Source: Planctomycetota bacterium
GTDB lineage: Bacteria > Planctomycetota > Phycisphaerae > Phycisphaerales > SM1A02
Direction of reading: 5' to 3'
Length of the DNA: 64,000 nucleotides
NCBI GenBank assembly: GCA_022574595.1
Contig: JACZRS010000017.1
Location: 42,033 to 106,032 of the forward strand
The notes below the pieces were generated by a model. The model saw only the letters and a list, made by a program, of their open reading frames with translations. It searched no databases and was not told where the DNA came from. Shown piece after piece: positions 54,833 through 63,682 of the stretch. Within the stretch, counting starts at the first letter, position 1, and each line of letters begins with the position of its first letter. A program made the position numbers and the translations under genes.

Positions 54833-55363
54833 TTATTCCTTTGTGGATGCTTCATGCTTTTTAGAAGCTGCAGCTTTTGTAGAAGCAGAATCCTTCCTTG
54901 CTCGTCTCCATTTCCTTTTTATAACTTCAGTTACTGTTCCGCCTGCCGCTTCAATCTTTTCCTTTGCAGAAGCAGAGAACTTTGCAGCAGTTATATCGAA
55001 TTTTTTTGTCAATTCGCCATGCCCCAACACTTTGAGAGGAAGCTTGTCACGAATAATTCCTGCTTCAAAGAGAGTGACTGCGTCAATTTTCGAGCCCTTT
55101 TCGCAACGCTCTTCAAGAGTCTGAACATTTACTATGGCGTATAAAGTGCGGAACTGAACGTTAGTAAAACCACGCTTAGGCATACGACGAACCAGCGGCA
55201 TCTGGCCACCTTCAAAGCCAGGACGCCTCGTCCAACCAGATCGTGAAGCAGCGCCCTTGTGTCCACGGCCTGAGGTTTTGCCATGCCCACTACCGTGACC
55301 ACGACCGATTCGCTTGCGTAAGCGGTGCTTGCCAACTTTTTCTGTTATCTCATGAATCATCAT
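54833..55363 (-). CDS. rplO: 50S ribosomal protein L15
   Basis: The protein has 176 residues from the ATG at 55363 (another ATG is one codon later); the frame to 55387 is longer. L15 features are KHRLRKRIGRGHGSGHGKTSGRGHKG, GFEGGQMPLVRRMPKRGF and GIIRDKLPLKVLGHGELTKKFDI. A lysine/alanine-rich tail of about 25 residues follows (RRARKDSASTKAAASKKHE). L30 (rpmD) is not present between S5 and L15. Confidence 0.95.
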   Translation of the reverse strand: MMIHEITEKVGKHRLRKRIGRGHGSGHGKTSGRGHKGAASRSGWTRRPGFEGGQMPLVRRMPKRGFTNVQFRTLYAIVNVQTLEERCEKGSKIDAVTLFEAGIIRDKLPLKVLGHGELTKKFDITAAKFSASAKEKIEAAGGTVTEVIKRKWRRARKDSASTKAAASKKHEASTKE

Positions 55364-55438
55364 GATGAAAATCTCTCCAAATACCATCGAACTAAATCAC
55401 CCAATCCAAATCAATTACATACTCTCCCCATGTTTCCG

Positions 55439-56278
55439 TTAACTAGCGCCACCCGAATCTGCTGGTGCATCTGGCTTTGCATCAGCTGACGGTGCTGTAG
55501 GAGGAGCTGTTGGAGGAGCTGCTTCCGGAGCAGATGGAGTAGCTGGAGCAGATGATGTTGCAGTTGTTGGAGCCGCAGATGGAGCACTATCTTGTACTTG
55601 CCTGCTGCGGCCGCCGCCACCTCCACCACGTCCACCACCGCCACCTCTACCACCACCCCCACGTTGCCTACCTTTTCCTCCACCTCTTTTTGCATCGCCA
55701 ACCGTATTAACCGGAGCCGCAGCCTTTTCACCAGAACCACTTGTGGGCATGAAGGCTTTGCCTCGTTCCAAAGCTTCTTCTACTTCGGTAACTTGAATTT
55801 CAACACCGCGAAGCGCAGCTACAGTTTCCTTCATACGAAGTTGCTCCAGTCCATTTAAGACGGCTTTTACGAGATTCTTTGAATTGTTTGAGCCGTATGA
55901 TTTGGTCAAAATATCTTGAATGCCAACCATCTCAAGCGGAGCGCGAACCGCAGCCCCGGCAATAACACCTGTACCAGGCGATGCTGGAATCAAGCGAACT
56001 ATACAAGCACCAAATCTGCCTGTCACTGTGTGTGGGATGGTACTACCGAGCAACGGATATTCGCGCATCTTGCGACGTGCTTCTTTTTGGGCTTTCTCAA
56101 TAGCAGGCGGAACTTGATTAGCTTTGCCATAGCCAATCCCAACTCTTCCCTTGCGATTACCGACAACCACCATGGATGAGAAGCTAAAACGCCTACCACC
56201 TTTTACGGTTGCTGCTGTTCTATAAACGCCAACGGTGTTGGATTCAAGTGCTGCTGATTCGTCGAGTATTTCTGCCAT
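55439..56278 (-). CDS. rpsE: 30S ribosomal protein S5 with Gly/Arg and Ala/Pro-rich tail
   Basis: The protein has 279 residues from the ATG at 56278 (frame to 56284 starts at TTG). The core has VKGGRRFSFSSMVVVGNRKGRVGIGYGKANQVPPAIEKA and VLNGLEQLRMKETVAALRGVE. From about residue 180 a tail of ~100 residues follows: first Gly/Arg (RGGGGRGGGGGRGG), then Ala/Pro/Ser/Thr. Usual S5 is about 165-170 residues. S5 lines the mRNA entry site. Confidence 0.95.
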   Translation of the reverse strand: MAEILDESAALESNTVGVYRTAATVKGGRRFSFSSMVVVGNRKGRVGIGYGKANQVPPAIEKAQKEARRKMREYPLLGSTIPHTVTGRFGACIVRLIPASPGTGVIAGAAVRAPLEMVGIQDILTKSYGSNNSKNLVKAVLNGLEQLRMKETVAALRGVEIQVTEVEEALERGKAFMPTSGSGEKAAAPVNTVGDAKRGGGKGRQRGGGGRGGGGGRGGGGGGRSRQVQDSAPSAAPTTATSSAPATPSAPEAAPPTAPPTAPSADAKPDAPADSGGAS

Positions 56279-56362
56279 TGTCAATTGCCTGTCAATGTGG
56301 ATTTTCGGTATCTTTTCCGAGTTATCCTTTTATGCTTCTTTCTAGTCTTACAAATAAACTTC

Positions 56363-56725
56363 CTAGAACTTCAAACCACCTTCACGAGCCGCGTCCGCTA
56401 GTGCTTTAATTCTTCCGTGGTATGAAAAACCGTTACGATCGAAAATAACCTGCGTAACCCCAGCCTTCTTGGCTTTTTCCGCTAGAGTTTTTCCCACCGC
56501 CTTGGCAGCATCACAGTTTCCGCCGCTCTTAGCCTTGTTCTTTTTTTCTGCGGTTGATGCTGCGGCCAAAGTCTTACCCTCAAGATCATCAATAATTTGA
56601 GCATATATATGATTTAAGCTACGAAACACGGATAGCCTTGGTCGCGCTGAAGTACCCATTAGAGCTTTGCGCAATCCAGCTTTTCGCCTTGTCCTTCTTA
56701 CTCGCTTTAGTTTAATTCGTTCCAT
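56363..56725 (-). CDS. rplR: 50S ribosomal protein L18
   Basis: The 120-residue protein has [69 protein letters not shown]. It binds 5S rRNA with L5. Normal length and the usual place between rplF and rpsE. Confidence 0.97.
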   Translation of the reverse strand: MERIKLKRVRRTRRKAGLRKALMGTSARPRLSVFRSLNHIYAQIIDDLEGKTLAAASTAEKKNKAKSGGNCDAAKAVGKTLAEKAKKAGVTQVIFDRNGFSYHGRIKALADAAREGGLKF

Positions 56726-56762
56726 AACTAACGATTCCTATTGCTGCTTCAAACTTGCGTTA

Positions 56763-57320
56763 TTACGCGCCGAAGACCTTTCCTTGCTTACGGATGATTA
56801 TTTCATCTATGTACTTAATCCCTTTGCCGTTGTATGGCTCAGGCGGACGCTTGGATCGGATCAAGGCTGCGAATTGTCCGACCACCTGCTTATCTGGCCC
56901 CGAGATGGTGATATTGGTTTTTTCTACTACCAGCTCCACACTCTCGGGTACGGGAATATCTACGGGATGACAGAAGCCAATATTAAGCTGAATAACTTTG
57001 CCCATTGCCTTGGCGTTCCAACCTACGCCGATGATCTCGAGTTTTTTGGTGTAGCCCTCGGCAACACCTTTGATCATGCTTGCGATCAATGCTCTTGTTA
57101 ACCCCCAATATGCGCGGATTTGGCGAATCTTAAGCTGGTCCGCCGGGATTGAGCATGTAATACGATTTTCGCCTTCGTCCCAATTGACATTAACTTCAGG
57201 GCGATGAGTCATCGATAGCTTGCCTTTAGGCCCCTCTACAGAAACCTTGCGGGACTTAGGGTCGATACTCACCTTCACTCCGGAAGGTACTGTTATTGGT
57301 TGTTTTCCTACTCGAGACAT
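56763..57320 (-). CDS. rplF: 50S ribosomal protein L6
   Basis: The protein has 185 residues from the ATG at 57320 (MSRVGKQPITVPSGVKV); the longer frame to 57350 lacks homology. GFCHPVDIPVP, GPDKQVVGQFAALIRSKRPPEPYNGKGIKY are typical of L6. L6 sits near the factor-binding site of the 50S subunit. Confidence 0.96.
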   Translation of the reverse strand: MSRVGKQPITVPSGVKVSIDPKSRKVSVEGPKGKLSMTHRPEVNVNWDEGENRITCSIPADQLKIRQIRAYWGLTRALIASMIKGVAEGYTKKLEIIGVGWNAKAMGKVIQLNIGFCHPVDIPVPESVELVVEKTNITISGPDKQVVGQFAALIRSKRPPEPYNGKGIKYIDEIIIRKQGKVFGA

Positions 57321-57368
57321 TTTACGATCACTTTGAATTAATTGGGCCATGGCCCTAACAAACGAAAA

Positions 57369-57767
57369 TCAAGTAACAATGGCGACAACTTCACCGCCTA
57401 CATTCTGGTCGCGACAACCACGGTCGCTTAGCACACCTTTACTAGTAGAAACTATGGCAATGCCAAGCCCTTGCAAGGGTCTGGGCAGATCATCTACTTT
57501 ACTGTAAACGCGGCAACCAACTTTGGAGATGCGGTCAATAGAGTTGATGACCTGCTCACCACGCGAGCCGTATTTAAGATTCACACGAAGAATACCTTGA
57601 TGGCCGTTATCGATCACATCAAAGGATTTCACATAGCCCTCTGAGACCAGCACATCGGCAACGCCTCGATTGAGCTTGTTGTTTAAGCAATTGACACTCT
57701 CCGCTTTAATGCGAATGGCATTGCGGATTCGTGTAAGCATGTCTGCGGTCAGATCTTGCAGTGACAT
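57369..57767 (-). CDS. rpsH: 30S ribosomal protein S8
   Basis: The 132-residue protein has DMLTRIRNAIRIKAE, SVNCLNNKLNRGVADVLVSEGYV and the C-terminal GIAIVSTSKGVLSDRGCRDQNVGGEVVAIVT. S8 binds helix 21 of 16S rRNA and, in E. coli, represses the spc operon. Here it follows rpsN and precedes rplF. Confidence 0.96.
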   Translation of the reverse strand: MSLQDLTADMLTRIRNAIRIKAESVNCLNNKLNRGVADVLVSEGYVKSFDVIDNGHQGILRVNLKYGSRGEQVINSIDRISKVGCRVYSKVDDLPRPLQGLGIAIVSTSKGVLSDRGCRDQNVGGEVVAIVT

Positions 57768-57820
57768 TATTCACTCCGAGGGAACTTGGCAATTACCTTT
57801 AGCTCCCAACTCCTTAAAAT

Positions 57821-58006
57821 TCACCAACTGGCCTTGCGCATTCCGGGGACCATCCCCTGAAGTGCTAGTTCGCGTAGGACAATACGACTTACTCCGAATT
57901 TCCTATATACACCTCGCGCTCGACCGGTGATTTGACACCGATTTCGTTTGCGGGTGGAGAACTTCGGCTCCTTGTTCATCTTTGCGAATACTCGTTTGCT
58001 AGCCAT
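57821..58006 (-). CDS. rpsN: 30S ribosomal protein S14 (short type), zinc ligands mostly lost
   Basis: The 61-residue protein has the length and end ([17 protein letters not shown]) of the short zinc-type S14. The four zinc cysteines 24, 27, 40 and 43 of that type read C24, T27, S40 and V43, so no zinc site is left. It is thus a short, zinc-free S14. It lies between rplE and rpsH, the standard spot. Position and length show that it is the main copy, not an obvious spare paralogue. Confidence 0.95.
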   Translation of the reverse strand: MASKRVFAKMNKEPKFSTRKRNRCQITGRARGVYRKFGVSRIVLRELALQGMVPGMRKASW

Positions 58007-58062
58007 ATATTGGCTCCTGATCTTTCTTACAAAACTTTATACGTCCACCAAAAGGACGCTAA

Positions 58063-58653
58063 TTAATACATCGAACTCTCATCATGGCGAACGAAGGGCA
58101 TGCCCAATTCGGCCAGAAGAAACTTACTAATCTCAGGCGTTGAATTCTCAAATACGATATTGATATTCATGCCATGCGTGAAACTCACTTTGGCCATATT
58201 AATTTCCGGCCAAACCGCTTGCTCCGTCAAGCCCATGGAATAACTACCCTTATTGTCAAAGGCAGTATCCTTTAGACCTCTAAAGTCGCGAATACGAGGG
58301 ATTGCCAGATTGATCAATCGATCAAGGAAATTCCACATATATTCTTTTCTTAAAGTAACCATCAGAGCTGAAGGAGCGCCTTCTCTTACTTTAAAGTTTG
58401 AGACCGATTTCCTTGCCATGATCAAAATGGGTTTTTGCCCGGTAATGGTCTGGAAAGTATCGATAACTGCATCACGGATTTCTGGCTTAAGCTTTTGGTT
58501 TTCCAAAAAGCGTCCAACGCCTGAATTAACAACAACCTTCACCAGCCTGGGCAGTTGATGCACATTCTTGAACTTGAACTCTTTTTGCACCGCGGGCAGA
58601 GCGGTTTCTTTATATCGTTTGTAAAGTCCTGTTTTTTCTGCTTGAGCGATCAT
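58063..58653 (-). CDS. rplE: 50S ribosomal protein L5
   Basis: The 196-residue protein has KFKNVHQLPRLVKVVVNSGVGRF, GQKPILIMARKSVSNFKVREGAPSALMVTLR and the region MFNVNI-type (here GMNINIVFENSTPEISKFLLAELGMPF). L5 binds 5S rRNA. The order after rplX is usual. Confidence 0.97.
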   Translation of the reverse strand: MIAQAEKTGLYKRYKETALPAVQKEFKFKNVHQLPRLVKVVVNSGVGRFLENQKLKPEIRDAVIDTFQTITGQKPILIMARKSVSNFKVREGAPSALMVTLRKEYMWNFLDRLINLAIPRIRDFRGLKDTAFDNKGSYSMGLTEQAVWPEINMAKVSFTHGMNINIVFENSTPEISKFLLAELGMPFVRHDESSMY

Positions 58654-58674
58654 TGAATCGTTCCTTTGATACTA

Positions 58675-59043
58675 CTACTTTTTGCCCGTTACTTTTATAC
58701 TTGATTTCGCCGAACCCGAACCGCCGTGGAGTGTGTGAAGCTCTTTACCGCCTTTGACAGCAATGCGCACCTTTGAGCCATCGCTTTTTGTCTCAAAACG
58801 AACTCGCGTAGGTTTGCCATCAACCACAGGACTGACATTGCTTATGTGGATGGGCATCTCTCGCCTGACAATCCCACCTTGTGGGCTGGCCTGTGATGGC
58901 TTTAAGTGCTTTGAGCGAATGTTTACACCTTGAACAACCACACGATTTTTCTTGGTAATGATGCGCAGTATTTCGCCAGTCGCGCCCTTATCATTACCTG
59001 AGGTGATCATCACCGTATCGCCTTTAATTACATGACGTGGCAT
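58675..59043 (-). CDS. rplX: 50S ribosomal protein L24
   Basis: The 122-residue protein has the KOW motif near the start (KGDTVMITSGNDKGATGEILRI) and VVQGVNIRSKHLKPSQASPQGGIVRREMPIHISNVSPV. L24 starts assembly of the 50S subunit. It begins one base after the rplN stop. Confidence 0.96.
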   Translation of the reverse strand: MPRHVIKGDTVMITSGNDKGATGEILRIITKKNRVVVQGVNIRSKHLKPSQASPQGGIVRREMPIHISNVSPVVDGKPTRVRFETKSDGSKVRIAVKGGKELHTLHGGSGSAKSSIKVTGKK

Positions 59044-59044
59044 T

Positions 59045-59431
59045 TCAAACCACCTCCGAAGCTAGTGAAACAATTTTCATGTAATTCTTCTCACGCAACT
59101 CACGAGCAACCGCGCCAAAGATTCGAGTGCCACGTGGATTACCTTCTTCATCAATCAGCACACAGGCATTGGAATCAAAACGAACGTACGACCCATCAAC
59201 GCGGCGAGTAGGCGACTTGGTGCGGACAATAACTGCGCGCACGATTTCACCAGTTTTAATCTCTGCGTTTGGAATGGCCTTCTTGACGGTGCAGACAATC
59301 TTGTCACCCACACCCGCAGATCTACGAGTGTACTTGCCACGGGCTGTGGATCCACCCAGAACGCCGATTGTTAAAACGACTTTCGCTCCACTGTTGTCTG
59401 CCACTATTAATCTTGATTCTTTTTGTATCAT
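59045..59431 (-). CDS. rplN: 50S ribosomal protein L14
   Basis: The 128-residue protein begins [18 protein letters not shown] and has [30 protein letters not shown] and [29 protein letters not shown]14 contacts 16S rRNA at bridge B5. Normal length. Confidence 0.97.
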   Translation of the reverse strand: MIQKESRLIVADNSGAKVVLTIGVLGGSTARGKYTRRSAGVGDKIVCTVKKAIPNAEIKTGEIVRAVIVRTKSPTRRVDGSYVRFDSNACVLIDEEGNPRGTRIFGAVARELREKNYMKIVSLASEVV

Positions 59432-59474
59432 CGCTGCATCTTTTACGGTGCGTTAAAACTCATAAACAACTTAA

Positions 59475-59738
59475 TTAAAGAACTTTCATTATTACCCATG
59501 ACTTGGTTTTGGAAATTCGCCTGCACTCGGCTATCTCAACACGATCACCGACTTTGGAACTGTTGTTCTCATCGTGAACATGAAGCACCGTACGCCTACG
59601 AATGTACTTGCCGTACTTGGGATGCTTGATGGTATATTGAATCGCGACTTTGCGCGACTTGTCGCGACAGTCGGATTGGACAACACCCACCTTTCGGGGG
59701 GATTTCTCGGTCGTGTTGATCTGTTTAGTATGGGCCAC
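59475..59738 (-). CDS. rpsQ: 30S ribosomal protein S17
   Basis: The 87-residue protein has [66 protein letters not shown], an OB-fold protein of normal length. It is located between rpmC and rplN. Confidence 0.96.
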   Translation of the reverse strand: MAHTKQINTTEKSPRKVGVVQSDCRDKSRKVAIQYTIKHPKYGKYIRRRTVLHVHDENNSSKVGDRVEIAECRRISKTKSWVIMKVL

Positions 59739-59766
59739 GTTATTTCCTACGTCTTTTCTTCAATGA

Positions 59767-59958
59767 TTACCGGCTTTGCCTTGCGGTTTGTTCTGTCAAC
59801 AAACGTGCAATATCCTTGCGCGTATTCTTAAACTGCGAGGTATCTTCTATCTTTTCAGTGACAGCTTGCGTGCGAAGTTCAAACATCCTTCGACGAAGCC
59901 TTTTGACTTCCACGGTCAACTCTTCACTGGTTAGCTTATGTACTTCTTTTGCTTTCAT
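59767..59958 (-). CDS. rpmC: 50S ribosomal protein L29
   Basis: The 63-residue, mostly helical protein begins MKAKEVHKLTSEELTVEVKRLRRRMFELRTQAVTEKIED and ends TRKDIARLLTEQTA. L29 lies at the peptide exit tunnel. Normal place between rplP and rpsQ. Confidence 0.95.
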   Translation of the reverse strand: MKAKEVHKLTSEELTVEVKRLRRRMFELRTQAVTEKIEDTSQFKNTRKDIARLLTEQTARQSR

Positions 59959-59980
59959 AACTTAATAACGATTCATCCAT

Positions 59981-60400
59981 CTAAACCGCCAAACGTCTCC
60001 TGGCCAAACGACATCTAACAGGCATTTTGTGTGCAATACGGGCCATGGCTTCCTTAGCAATCAATTCCGGAACACCTGCAATTTCATAAAGCATGGTTCC
60101 GGGTTTAACCCGTGCAGCCCAATAATCCGTATCAGCTTTACCTTTACCCATACGAGTTTCCAAAGGCTTTTTGGAAATTGGTTTATCTGGAAAGATTCGA
60201 ATAAAGACCTTGCCTTGACGACGCAGAAAGTGCTGCGCTGCGATTCGACCAGCCTCGATCTGCCTTGCGGTAACCCAATGGGTTCCCAAAGACTGCAGAC
60301 CAAACTCTCCAAATGCAACATAGTTGCCGCGCGTAGCATTACCCTTTAGCTTGCCACGCATTTGCTTTCGGAACTTAATTCTCTTGGGCATTGAAGGCAT
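59981..60400 (-). CDS. rplP: 50S ribosomal protein L16
   Basis: The 139-residue protein has [70 protein letters not shown] and [15 protein letters not shown] is 8 bases before the ATG at 60400, preferred over the ATG three codons later. L16 organises the A-site region of the 50S subunit. Confidence 0.97.
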   Translation of the reverse strand: MPSMPKRIKFRKQMRGKLKGNATRGNYVAFGEFGLQSLGTHWVTARQIEAGRIAAQHFLRRQGKVFIRIFPDKPISKKPLETRMGKGKADTDYWAARVKPGTMLYEIAGVPELIAKEAMARIAHKMPVRCRLARRRLAV

Positions 60401-60436
60401 TAAACGAACTCCTGGAAAACCATATCTATATCAAGA

Positions 60437-61141
60437 TCAGTGTCGGCCACGCGCACGGGCTCGGGCACCGGCGGCTTTTGACGCTCCTTGTTCCTCTTCC
60501 TTGTCAGTAAACATTCCCTTAAACACCCACACCTTAACCCCAATTGTCCCATACTTAGTGTGACTGGGAACTAAGGCATAATCAACATTGGCTTGAAGCG
60601 TTGATAGTGGAATACTACCCAAACGCGTATCTAATCGACGAGACATTTCCGCACCGCCCAGTCGGCCCGATAGCAGAATACGAGCACCCTTGGCACCTGC
60701 TTGCATTGCTCCTTCACAGCGCTGTTTAACTAAGCGACGGAAGTTGGCGCGCTTCTTTAATTGCTCCGCTACGGCTTCAGCAATCAACTTGGCATTAGTA
60801 TCGGGATTCTTGATCTCAATAATTTTAACTGCAACCTTACGACCAGTTAGAGCCTGCAAATCGGATGTCAGTCGATCAATCTCTTGCCCCTTAGGTCCGA
60901 TCACCAAACCAGGTCGAGCAGTCTTGAGGATAATCGTAAGTTCTTCGCGCGTTCGCTCAATGATGATATCCGCCACCGCAGCAAATGGTGGTGTGCGGTT
61001 AAGTCGCTTGTCTACATAGGCACGAATGCGATAGTCTTCAACAAGCAATTCAGCAAAAAGAGCTTTAGGCGCATACCAACGAGACTTATGCACCTCAGTG
61101 ATACCAACGCGAAAACCAAATGGATGTGTCTTTTGTCCCAT
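60437..61141 (-). CDS. rpsC: 30S ribosomal protein S3
   Basis: The 234-residue protein begins MGQKTHPFGFRVGITEVHKSRWYAPKALFAELLVED and has the KH domain (VIGPKGQEIDRLTSDLQALTG) and RRLDTRLGSIPLSTLQANVDYAL. The tail ends in Glu then Ala/Arg-rich residues (AGARARARGRH). S3 binds mRNA at the entry site. Confidence 0.97.
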   Translation of the reverse strand: MGQKTHPFGFRVGITEVHKSRWYAPKALFAELLVEDYRIRAYVDKRLNRTPPFAAVADIIIERTREELTIILKTARPGLVIGPKGQEIDRLTSDLQALTGRKVAVKIIEIKNPDTNAKLIAEAVAEQLKKRANFRRLVKQRCEGAMQAGAKGARILLSGRLGGAEMSRRLDTRLGSIPLSTLQANVDYALVPSHTKYGTIGVKVWVFKGMFTDKEEEQGASKAAGARARARGRH

Positions 61142-61144
61142 AGG

Positions 61145-61477
61145 TTAATTCTTTTCATCTAACGATAAAATGAGGTGACTGGTTCGCTTAAGAATCGGGT
61201 GAGCACGCCCACGATCCTTGGGCCGCCATCTCTTCATGGTTGGCCCTTCATCAACTCTAGATTCACTTATATAAAGATCATGAACGTTTGCGTCCATTTC
61301 TTCAGCATTGGCAATGGCACTTTTAAGTACAGCTTTGAAGTACCACGCAGCCCGCTTCTTGGAAAACTCAAGCGCGATCACTGCTTCATCTATCTTGTTG
61401 CCACGAATCATATCCGCAATCAACCGAGCTTTGCGGGGTGCGATTCGGGCAAATCTATGTATTGCTTTATAAGCCAT
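61145..61477 (-). CDS. rplV: 50S ribosomal protein L22
   Basis: The protein has 110 residues from the ATG at 61477 (MAYKAIHRFARIAPRKARLIADMIRG). The open frame extends to 61717 inside rpsS, but that part is non-homologous and overlaps a real gene. The tunnel loop and end (DEGPTMKRWRPKDRGRAHPILKRTSHLILSL) are typical. L22 lines the exit tunnel. Confidence 0.96.
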   Translation of the reverse strand: MAYKAIHRFARIAPRKARLIADMIRGNKIDEAVIALEFSKKRAAWYFKAVLKSAIANAEEMDANVHDLYISESRVDEGPTMKRWRPKDRGRAHPILKRTSHLILSLDEKN

Positions 61478-61499
61478 ATCTATATCAATCCTACAAAGG

Positions 61500-61784
61500 T
61501 CAATTACGAGTTCTGATGCCTTCCTTCTTATTGGTGTGCCCTCGAAACATTCGGGTAAGGCTGAATTCACCAAGCTTGTGGCCGACCATGTCCTCTGTGC
61601 AAAAAACGTCAATGAAGTTTTTGCCGTTATGAACCTGGAAGGTATGTCCCACAAATTCAGGAACGATGGTGCAAGAGCGCGCCCAGGTTTTAATTGGAGT
61701 TCGCATATTCTGTGCACTTAGCTTCTGCACCTTGATGTAGAGCTTCTCGTCAACATATGGGCCTTTTTTCAGTGATCGTGACAT
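61500..61784 (-). CDS. rpsS: 30S ribosomal protein S19
   Basis: The 94-residue protein has [50 protein letters not shown] and [19 protein letters not shown]19 is in the 30S head with S13. Normal place between rplB and rplV. Confidence 0.97.
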   Translation of the reverse strand: MSRSLKKGPYVDEKLYIKVQKLSAQNMRTPIKTWARSCTIVPEFVGHTFQVHNGKNFIDVFCTEDMVGHKLGEFSLTRMFRGHTNKKEGIRTRN

Positions 61785-61850
61785 AGTCGTCTCGGGAATA
61801 AAAAGTCTTCAAATCAGAAATACTCAATAGTAGAGTACATTAAAATACAC

Positions 61851-62705
61851 TTAAATCTTCAACTGTCCGTAACGTCTGGACTTACGCCTGCGGAGAATAC
61901 GAGCGTCGGTCCATTTGCCTCGCCTTCTGGTTCGCCCACCCTTGGATTTCGTGCCGGACTTGCTTGCCGGCTCACGTCCACCTTTGGATCTGCCTTCACC
62001 ACCACCTAAGGGATGGCAAGCGTGATCCATGGCAACGCCGCGAACTTTGGGTTTTTTCCCCAACCAACGATTTCGTCCCGCTTTTCCGAGCTTAACATTC
62101 TGGTGATCCGTATTGCCCAGCGTGCCAATTGTTGCCCGGCAATCAACAGAAATCTGCCTCAGCTCACCAGATGGTAAGACCAATGTAGCCCAGCGTCCTT
62201 CACGGTTACTTAGCTTTGCCCCTGCACCTGCGGATCGACACAGAGCGCCACCCTTACCCGGTTCAAACTCGATATTATGAACGGTAAGGCCTGTGGGAAT
62301 GAACTTCAAAGGCATGCAATTGCCTGGTTTAGGCTCAATGGCAACTCTTGAACTAATCAGGACATCGCCATCCACAACACCTTGCGGCGCCAGAATATAT
62401 CGCTTAGTCCCATCCTCATATTGCAAAAGCAAGATGTGGCAGGTGCGATTCGGGTCATACTCAATGCCAAGAACCGTTGCTGGTTGGTCATCAAGGTTTC
62501 TGCGGTAATCGATCAAACGATAGCGACGTTTGTGACCACCACCTCGACCATGCACAGTGACCTTGCCTTGATTGTTTCTTCCGCCTTTTTTATGAAGCGG
62601 GCGCAACAGCGACTTTTCAGGAGTCTTCTTAGTAACCTCAATGTGCAGGTTTACCGAAGCGTTACGCCTGGAATTGGTAATCGGTTTGTAAATTCGAATA
62701 GCCAT
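61851..62705 (-). CDS. rplB: 50S ribosomal protein L2
   Basis: The 284-residue protein has MAIRIYKPITNSRRNASV, GRGGGHKRRYRLIDYRR, a central SH3-like part and the C-terminal GVAMDHACHPLGGGEGRSKGG with the His of the peptidyl-transferase neighbourhood. It helps join the subunits. Normal length. Confidence 0.97.
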   Translation of the reverse strand: MAIRIYKPITNSRRNASVNLHIEVTKKTPEKSLLRPLHKKGGRNNQGKVTVHGRGGGHKRRYRLIDYRRNLDDQPATVLGIEYDPNRTCHILLLQYEDGTKRYILAPQGVVDGDVLISSRVAIEPKPGNCMPLKFIPTGLTVHNIEFEPGKGGALCRSAGAGAKLSNREGRWATLVLPSGELRQISVDCRATIGTLGNTDHQNVKLGKAGRNRWLGKKPKVRGVAMDHACHPLGGGEGRSKGGREPASKSGTKSKGGRTRRRGKWTDARILRRRKSRRYGQLKI

Positions 62706-62750
62706 GGGATTCTTTCATGAACGGTTAAGAGCAACAGGCTCTCAAACGAC

Positions 62751-63029
62751 TTAGAACAACTCGATGCGATCCTCCTGGTGGATCTTGACGATCGCTTGCT
62801 TCATTTTCTTAGCACGCCAGGAACCGTGCTTGTTTCGTCGCAGCTGACCTTTACGATTCTGTGTCGCAACACCCAGCACGCGCACTTCATAAAGCTCTTC
62901 AATAGCGCGGCGGATCTGCGGCTTGGTTGCACGCGGATCAACTTCAAAGGAATAGCGATTATGTTCACTGGATGCGTAGGTAGACTTTTCAGTCACCAAC
63001 GGCCTCTTGATTATTACTGTAGCTTCCAT
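62751..63029 (-). CDS. rplW: 50S ribosomal protein L23
   Basis: The 92-residue protein has IIKRPLVTEKSTYASSEHNRYSFEVDPRATKPQIRRAIEELYEVRV. L23 docks trigger factor and SRP at the tunnel exit. Its ATG shares one base with the rplD stop (TAATG), so the two are translationally coupled. Confidence 0.97.
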   Translation of the reverse strand: MEATVIIKRPLVTEKSTYASSEHNRYSFEVDPRATKPQIRRAIEELYEVRVLGVATQNRKGQLRRNKHGSWRAKKMKQAIVKIHQEDRIELF

Positions 63030-63682
63030 TACGCCTGCTCCTTCTCGGAACCGGCTGAGCCGTTAATAAACGCTTCAAGCGAAGCCTTATCAACCACAAC
63101 AAACCGATGATTAAGCAGTTCAAAGACATTGATCTGCTCGATTCGGGTGGTATCTACATTAGGAAGATTTCTAGCTGAAAGAGCTGCGTTACGATTAGAT
63201 GAATCCAACGCAACCAGGCAAGTTCGATTGACGCCAACTGCATCGAGGATGGCTTTAAATTCACGAGTCTTTGGCTCTTTGAATTGCAACTTGTCGATGC
63301 ATTTAACTTCGTTATCAACAAGTTTGGCGAGCAATGCGTTGCGGTTTGCCAGCCGGCGCATTTTCTTAGGCATGCTTTGGCGGAAATCTTCGTGAGTTTG
63401 GGTCTTGGCGAAAGCTACGCCACCACCTCGCCTAATATTGGTTCGCACAGCACCCATGCGTGCGTTACCAGTACCTTTTTGTCTAAATAGTTTTCGAGTT
63501 GAGCCTACCACCATGCCTCGGCTTCTTGTTCGGGCAGAACCCTGGCGTCGGTTGGAGTGGAACATGACGTAGGCTTGTTTAAGCAGATGAGGCCTTACCT
63601 CATTACCCAGCAGGGCTTCGTCTATGTCAAGCGTTTCTACTTGCTTGCCGCTCTTATTATATACAGGCAGTTTGATCATCAT
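63029..63682 (-). CDS. rplD: 50S ribosomal protein L4
   Basis: The 217-residue protein has the L4 loop and core: NRRQGSARTRSRGMVVGSTRKLFRQKGTGNARMGAVR...RRGGGVAFAKTQ. L4 lines the exit tunnel and in E. coli represses the S10 operon. It is the first gene of the operon here; no rplC or rpsJ lies in the 318 bases upstream within the window. Confidence 0.96.
   Translation of the reverse strand: MMIKLPVYNKSGKQVETLDIDEALLGNEVRPHLLKQAYVMFHSNRRQGSARTRSRGMVVGSTRKLFRQKGTGNARMGAVRTNIRRGGGVAFAKTQTHEDFRQSMPKKMRRLANRNALLAKLVDNEVKCIDKLQFKEPKTREFKAILDAVGVNRTCLVALDSSNRNAALSARNLPNVDTTRIEQINVFELLNHRFVVVDKASLEAFINGSAGSEKEQA

Noticed and set aside
61478..61717. N-terminal extension of the L22 frame
   Set aside because: It runs through rpsS in another frame; L22 homology begins at 61477.
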